Shown: positions 59,518-64,000 of the stretch, in pieces
How the letters are laid out: every line of letters starts with the position of its first letter
Numbering within the stretch: position 1 is the stretch's first letter
From: Lentzea guizhouensis
Lineage (GTDB): Bacteria; Actinomycetota; Actinomycetes; Mycobacteriales; Pseudonocardiaceae
Direction: 5' to 3'
DNA length: 64,000 bases
NCBI RefSeq assembly: GCF_001701025.1
Contig: NZ_CP016793.1
Location: 2,170,001 to 2,234,000 of the forward strand
Notes under the pieces: generated by a model
Database searches by the model: none
The model's input: only the letters and a program-made list of their open reading frames with translations
What the model was told of the DNA's origin: nothing
Made by a program: the position numbers and the translations under genes

Positions 59518-62336
59518 TGAGCAGGCGGGACGACCGGCGGCGGAGGATCGAGGAAGCCTTCGAGGAGTTCCAGCGCGCCGTGGCGGCCGCGCTGGGCTCG
59601 GTCGCGCGCGAACACCGGGCGCTCGCCACCGAGCACGCGAAGGACATGTTCGAGTTCACCGTGCGCGGCATGGGCATCGACCGCGCGATGAGGGACTCGG
59701 CGCTCACGCAGGTGACCCGGTTCCTCACCGTGGACGAGAAGCGGACCGCGCAACCGCGCCAGGCCCCGTTGTCCATGGCCGAGTTCGCCGAGCGGCTCGC
59801 CCAGATCGAGCACGACTGGCAGCAGTCCTACCACGAGTGGACCGCGACCGGGCCGGACCAGCTGACGGCGCTGGTGAACTCCGTCGCCGCCGGGCCCGCG
59901 TCGTGGCCGCACGAGTCGTGGCTCGGCACGCCGGGCACGCACGACGGCAGCGAGGGCGTGCCGGAGCTGTGGCGGATCGGCACCGGCGTGGTGACGTCCG
60001 CGCCGGAGACCGCGCCGTTCCCGGTCGCCGTGCCGCTGCTGGACCAGGCGCACCTGCACGTGGCGTCCGGTTCGGACAGCCGCCAGCTCGCGGACACGCT
60101 GGTGGAGAACCTGTTGCTGCGGGTGCTGTCGCACTTCCAGCCGGGACTCGTGCACGTGCACGTGTGGGACGTCGGGCAGCTGACCGGCTCGTTGCCGGGG
60201 CTGTACCCGTTGACGCGCGCGGGGCTGCTGACCGTGCACGACCCGGCGCGGCTGCACGAGCTGCTCGACGAGCTGTCCGAGCACATCCGCCAGGTGCACA
60301 CCAAGGTGCTGGTCGACGGGCACCTCACCGTGCGCTCGGTCAGCGGTGAGGGCCGGCGCACCGAGCCGTGGCGGATCGCCGTGCTGTTCGGCAACCGCAA
60401 GGCGTTGAAGGAAGAACACCAGCAGCAGCTGCAACGCGTGGCGCGCAACGGGCTGGCGTGCGGCGTGCAGCTGTTCATCGTGGACATCCCGATCACGGTC
60501 AACTCGCCGGTGGAGACGGTGTCGTTGCGCGGCGACGGCACGGCCGTCTGCACGATGACCGGCAAGCACGTGACGGTGACGCTGGATCCCGCTCTGCCGC
60601 GCACGTTGGTGCCGCGCGCGTGTGCCGCCATCGCGGACAAGCGCGAAGAGCGGCGGTCGCGGATGAGCACGTTCGGCGACCTGCTGCCGGAGCGGCCGTG
60701 GACGGAGAACTCGGCGGCCGGAGTCGTTGCGCCCGTGGGGTTCGACGACGGCGAGCCGGTCTGCGTGCAGCTCGGCGACACCTCGCCGCACGCGTTGATC
60801 GGCGGGCCTTCCGGATCGGGCAAGACGAACTTCCTGTACGCGATGCTCGGGTCGTTGTGCGCGCGCTACTCCCCCGACGAGCTGGAGCTGTACCTGCTCG
60901 ACTTCAAGGAGGGCGTGTCGTTCGCGCAGTTCGCGCCGGGCCGCAAGGACCCGTCGTGGCTGCCGCACGCGCGCCTGGTCGGCGTGAACGTCAACACCGA
61001 CCGCGAGTTCGGGGTGGCGCTGCTGAGGTTCCTGTCCGACGAGATGCGCAGGCGCGCGGACGCGGCCAAGCAGCACGAGGTCACCAAGCTCGAACACCTG
61101 CGCGCCGAGGACCCCGGTGGCCGCTGGCCGCGGATCGTCGCGGTGATCGACGAGTTCCAGTACCTGTTCGGCGAGCGCGACCAGGTGACCGCCGCCGCGA
61201 CCCAGCTGCTGGAGGACGTGGCGCGCCGCGGCCGTTCGCAGGGCATCCACCTGGTGCTGTCGTCGCAGGACGTGTCCGGCATCGAAGGTTTCTGGGGCAA
61301 GTCGGCGATCTTCGAGCAGTTCACCGTCCGCATCGCGCTGCCCAAGGCCCGCCGGGTGCTCGCCGAGCCGCAGAACGACGCCGCCGTGGAGCTGCCGCGC
61401 TGGCACGCGGTGATCAACCACGAGTCGGGCGTCAAGCCGGGCAACGAGATCGCCCGCATCCCGGACTCGACGTCCAAGGGCACCATGGACTTCCTGCAGA
61501 ACGAGCTGTGGCGCCGCGATCCCGGCCAGGCGCCCGGCCTGTTCGACGGCAGCAAGGTCCCGCTGCTCGACGCGTTGCCGGACTTCCTCGACCTGCGGCC
61601 GGGCGACGCATCGCCCACCGTGCTGCTCGGACAGGTCATCGACGTCGCGGGCAGCGCGGCACGCGTGCGTTTCGCCCGCACACCGGGACGCAACATCGCG
61701 GTGATCGGCTCGGTGGTCCAGGACGCGGCCGCGGTGCTCGGCGGAGCGGCCGCGTCACTGGGCCGCCAGCACCTCGCGCACGAGGCGCGGTTCTCGCTGG
61801 TCTGCCTGGTGGAAGAGGCGATGCCCGCGGCGCTGCACCTGATGAAGCGCCTCAGCGCGGACGGGCACGACGCGTCGGTGATCGAGATGGGCGACGTCCG
61901 CGCGCTGCTGGACGAGACGGCTGAACGGTTGCGGTCGATCAACACCGGCGAGACCGATGCGCCGCTGACCCCGCACTACTTGGTGCTGTACGGCGTGGAC
62001 GCCGCGCAGACGTTGCTGGAGCAAAAGGATCCGGCGACGCGCTCGTCCAGTCTGGACAGCCTGCGGACCGTGCTGAAGCACGGCCCGGAGAACCGCACGC
62101 ACGTGCTGGGCTGGTGGCGCGGGGTGCAGAGGCTCAAGGCGAGCCTGCCGCCCGGTGTCTACGACGACATCGGCGCCTGGGTGGCGTTCGACGTCCAGGG
62201 CAAGGAGCTGCTGTCGCTCGGGCCGGAGCAGGTGATGGCGTGGTCGCCGCGACCACGGCGTGGCCTGTTCTTCGACAGGTTCGAGCACTCGCGGCCGCAG
62301 GTGATCATCCCGTTCGACACGGGAGAAGTGTCTTGA
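59517..62336 (+). CDS. Cytosolic FtsK/SpoIIIE-like ATPase
   Basis: A 939-residue protein of the FtsK/HerA class without any transmembrane segment. An N-terminal helical part (1-150) precedes a degenerate ATPase-like domain (about 160-400). The active ATPase domain has Walker A GGPSGSGKT at 429-437 and Walker B VIDEF at 543-547, then RRGRSQGIHLVLSSQ. A third domain (about 690-930) has GRNIAVIGS in place of Walker A, so is likely a non-catalytic copy. This three-domain order recalls EccC of type VII secretion, but there is no membrane anchor. The ATG at 59517 overlaps the upstream stop. The substrate, DNA or protein, is unknown. Confidence 0.88.
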   Translation: MSRRDDRRRRIEEAFEEFQRAVAAALGSVAREHRALATEHAKDMFEFTVRGMGIDRAMRDSALTQVTRFLTVDEKRTAQPRQAPLSMAEFAERLAQIEHDWQQSYHEWTATGPDQLTALVNSVAAGPASWPHESWLGTPGTHDGSEGVPELWRIGTGVVTSAPETAPFPVAVPLLDQAHLHVASGSDSRQLADTLVENLLLRVLSHFQPGLVHVHVWDVGQLTGSLPGLYPLTRAGLLTVHDPARLHELLDELSEHIRQVHTKVLVDGHLTVRSVSGEGRRTEPWRIAVLFGNRKALKEEHQQQLQRVARNGLACGVQLFIVDIPITVNSPVETVSLRGDGTAVCTMTGKHVTVTLDPALPRTLVPRACAAIADKREERRSRMSTFGDLLPERPWTENSAAGVVAPVGFDDGEPVCVQLGDTSPHALIGGPSGSGKTNFLYAMLGSLCARYSPDELELYLLDFKEGVSFAQFAPGRKDPSWLPHARLVGVNVNTDREFGVALLRFLSDEMRRRADAAKQHEVTKLEHLRAEDPGGRWPRIVAVIDEFQYLFGERDQVTAAATQLLEDVARRGRSQGIHLVLSSQDVSGIEGFWGKSAIFEQFTVRIALPKARRVLAEPQNDAAVELPRWHAVINHESGVKPGNEIARIPDSTSKGTMDFLQNELWRRDPGQAPGLFDGSKVPLLDALPDFLDLRPGDASPTVLLGQVIDVAGSAARVRFARTPGRNIAVIGSVVQDAAAVLGGAAASLGRQHLAHEARFSLVCLVEEAMPAALHLMKRLSADGHDASVIEMGDVRALLDETAERLRSINTGETDAPLTPHYLVLYGVDAAQTLLEQKDPATRSSSLDSLRTVLKHGPENRTHVLGWWRGVQRLKASLPPGVYDDIGAWVAFDVQGKELLSLGPEQVMAWSPRPRRGLFFDRFEHSRPQVIIPFDTGEVS

Positions 62337-62430
62337 ACCCGGCACAGCGCCAGGTCGCACCTATGGCTCATTGCCTCGTATCTGGGATTGGCAACCTCGC
62401 CACAGCGGGTACACGTCAACTGGAGGTTCG

Positions 62431-62874
62431 ATGAACCCGACGACGACGGCCATGTTCGAGTCGGTTCCGGCTCAACGCCAGAGCGAGGAGGTGATCGAGG
62501 TGCCGGCGCTCTCCGCGGTCGAGCGCTACAAGGAGATCATCGCCATCGCCACCGAAGCGGCGGCCAGGCAGCGCAAGCTGGACGAGGTGCGGTGTGCCGA
62601 GCTCGCCGACCGGATCGCGGCGACGCAGCACGAGATCGCCGAGGTGCGCGACCGCGAGCGGGTGGTGCGGATGGGGGCCGCGCTGCACTGGGAGGCCGCC
62701 GTCGAGCAGCTGTGGAACGAGCGCTGGCTGCAGATGGTCACGCCGCCGCAGCCCGACGAGTCGGTGCCACCGCGGCCGCAGGGCGAGTACAACCGGGCGA
62801 TGGACCTCGCGTACCAGGCGCTGGAGGAGTCGCTGGCCAAGCGCACCCTGTTGCGCCGCAAGCAGAAGGACTGA
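62431..62874 (+). CDS. Coiled-coil protein of FtsK-like locus
   Basis: A 147-residue protein. Residues about 25-100 form one long charged helix likely to be a coiled coil (SAVERYKEIIAIATEAAARQ, then IAATQHEIAEVRDRERVV). The C-terminal part has WNERWLQMVTPPQPDESVPP and ends RRKQKD. The ATG at 62431 has GGAGG upstream. I do not recognise it. It lies about 95 bases behind the ATPase and directly abuts the next gene, so it is a plausible part of the same unit, perhaps an adaptor. Confidence 0.72.
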   Translation: MNPTTTAMFESVPAQRQSEEVIEVPALSAVERYKEIIAIATEAAARQRKLDEVRCAELADRIAATQHEIAEVRDRERVVRMGAALHWEAAVEQLWNERWLQMVTPPQPDESVPPRPQGEYNRAMDLAYQALEESLAKRTLLRRKQKD

Positions 62875-63588
62875 GTGCGCCGCTTACGCACCACCGCCGA
62901 CGTGCTCGACGCCTGCGCGGACCCGCTGGTCCGGTGGGCGGCTCAGGCGTTGTCGTCGGGTGGTGCGGCCTGGGAGCACCGCGGTGCGGTCGCGGTGCAC
63001 GCCCCTGAGCTGACCCGGCGGCGCCGGCTGGTGCTGTCAGGGCCGAGCGAGGGCGTGGCGTCGTTGCTGGCCGCGCACGGGCGAGGGGTCGCGTTGCGGC
63101 CGTTGCTGGAGCGGTCGGTGGCCGCCGAGGTGCGGGAGCTGATGCCCGAGCCGTGGGTGGAGGACCAGCCGTTCGGGTGGATGGACCGGTCGGGTTCGCT
63201 GGAGGCACCGTCCGGCGTGTGCTGGTTGCCGTCTGCCGATGGGGTGGAACCGTTGCTGCACAAGGCTTTGCCGACGTCGTGGGCGTGGCCGGGCGACCGG
63301 GGCGTGCGTCGCTGGGCCGGTGTGGTCGAAAGCGGCGCGCTGGTGGCCACGGCGGCGGAGGCGTGGTCGTCGGTGAACGTGGGTTTCATGATGGGCGTTG
63401 CGGTGCACCCGTCCTACGCGCGCTGTGGTTTAGGTCTGCGCGTGTGCCAGTTCGTGGCGTCATCGCTGTTGGACCTCTACGGCACATGCGCGCTCTTCGT
63501 CGAAAACTTCAACGCGCCGGCCATCGCCCTGTACCGCAAGCTGGGCTTCGCGTACCGGGACGTGACGACCCTGCTGCCTGCGAGCTAG
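62875..63588 (+). CDS. GNAT-family acetyltransferase of FtsK-like locus
   Basis: A 237-residue protein. The C-terminal 90 residues form a GNAT domain with GVAVHPSYARCGLGLRVCQF as acetyl-CoA loop and FVENFNAPAIALYRKLGFAY as last strand and helix. The N-terminal 140 residues are less clear (LVRWAAQALSSGGAAW; VRELMPEPWVEDQPFGWMD) and may be a degenerate first GNAT domain. The GTG start abuts the stop of the coiled-coil gene. It may modify a component or substrate of the locus, which is an inference. Confidence 0.8.
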   Translation: MRRLRTTADVLDACADPLVRWAAQALSSGGAAWEHRGAVAVHAPELTRRRRLVLSGPSEGVASLLAAHGRGVALRPLLERSVAAEVRELMPEPWVEDQPFGWMDRSGSLEAPSGVCWLPSADGVEPLLHKALPTSWAWPGDRGVRRWAGVVESGALVATAAEAWSSVNVGFMMGVAVHPSYARCGLGLRVCQFVASSLLDLYGTCALFVENFNAPAIALYRKLGFAYRDVTTLLPAS

Positions 63589-63669
63589 CTCACAAAGCGG
63601 AATGGTTATCCGTTTGTGGGGCGTTGTGCCGGGTACACCCCCTCACACCTGGATGGAGATGGTTCGACC

Positions 63670-64000
63670 ATGACCAGCACCGCGCTCGAAGTCCGGCTCG
63701 CGTCCCGCCCGACCGGCTGGCCGACCGAGGAGACCTTCGAGATCGCCGAAGTCGAGGTCCCGACGCCCGGCGACGGTGAGGTCCTGGTGCGCAACGTGGT
63801 CATGAGCGTCGACCCGTACATGCGCGGCCGGATGAACGACGTGAAGTCGTACGTGCCGCCGTTCGAGGTCGGCGCACCGCTCGACGGCGGCGCGGTGGGC
63901 GAGGTCGTGGCGTCGAACGCCGAGGGTCTCGCGGTCGGCGACCACGTGCTGCACGGCTTCGGCTGGCGCGAGTACGCCGTCGTCTCCGGCGCGCACGCCG
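63670..64000 (+). CDS. MDR-family NADP-dependent oxidoreductase (3' end outside window)
   Basis: The first 110 residues of a medium-chain reductase of the zinc-free group (leukotriene B4 dehydrogenase / curcumin reductase type), which reduces alkenals and other enones with NADPH. Seen are LASRPTGWPTEETFEIAEVE, GEVLVRNVVMSVDPYMRGRM and GEVVASNAEGLAVGDHVLHGFGWREY, all in the N-terminal GroES-like domain. The metal-ligand Cys of zinc alcohol dehydrogenases is absent at the VDPYMR position. The ATG at 63670 is the family start. The cofactor domain lies beyond the window. Confidence 0.9.
   Translation, partial: MTSTALEVRLASRPTGWPTEETFEIAEVEVPTPGDGEVLVRNVVMSVDPYMRGRMNDVKSYVPPFEVGAPLDGGAVGEVVASNAEGLAVGDHVLHGFGWREYAVVSGAHA

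Noticed and set aside
59006..62336. A true type VII (ESX) secretion locus
   Set aside because: WxG motifs, EccB, EccD, EccE and mycosin genes are missing and the ATPase has no membrane helices, so only a resemblance can be claimed.

Overview
The window is very GC-rich, with long antisense open frames, many GTG starts and tightly overlapped genes (GTGA, ATGA and TGATG junctions). Its gene content points to an actinomycete, most likely of the Pseudonocardiaceae (Lentzea/Saccharothrix type). The markers are an mprAB/pepD/moaB2/mscL neighbourhood and an iniBAC-type dynamin locus, both known from mycobacteria. Others are a Zur-controlled set of cysteine-free ribosomal proteins, an XRE-DUF397 pair, an nSTAND-WD40 protein and a cytosolic FtsK-like ATPase locus. 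The genus is an inference; no rRNA is present.

Layout. 1-4.8 kb: the end of mscL, then a leftward cluster of pepD-type protease, two-component system, MoaB/MogA and a small protein. 4.8-12.1 kb: galactoside use, with leftward GH42 beta-galactosidase, DeoR repressor and galT, divergent from a sugar ABC importer (binding lipoprotein and two permeases, no ATPase gene). 12.2-15.1 kb: signal peptidase I behind a second, MprAB-like two-component system. 15.2-19.7 kb: leftward genes for a TRIC-like channel, a nucleotidyltransferase, a methyltransferase, an Eis-like acetyltransferase, a hydroxyacyl-CoA dehydrogenase and an EthD protein. 20.4-22.7 kb: two divergent zinc-starvation operons around one Zur box. 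23-31 kb: BluB, a TPR-GGDEF cyclase, an orphan response regulator, a Tat-exported amidase, a large penicillin-acylase-family enzyme with a discoidin domain, and tRNA-Arg(CCT). 31-42.3 kb: miscellaneous enzymes, an LCP protein, an nSTAND ATPase with 14 WD40 repeats, a glycosyltransferase and a degenerate GGDEF-EAL protein.

42.5-50.6 kb is the ini locus. A LuxR/STAND regulator carries three frameshifts. A short Hsp70-like protein diverges from iniB, iniA and iniC across an intergenic region with perfect inverted repeats, and a strong hairpin separates iniB from iniA. In mycobacteria iniBAC responds to cell-wall stress, and its dynamin-like proteins act at the membrane.

50.6-58.8 kb holds a GNAT-PhzF fusion, LysR, XRE/DUF397, an NmrA-type reductase with its HxlR regulator, a double GGCT protein, a DUF4232 lipoprotein and small proteins. 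59.0-63.6 kb is a compact unit of two paralogous small helical proteins, a 939-residue FtsK-like ATPase, a coiled-coil protein and a GNAT protein. It is the best candidate here for an undescribed system. The window ends inside an MDR-family oxidoreductase.
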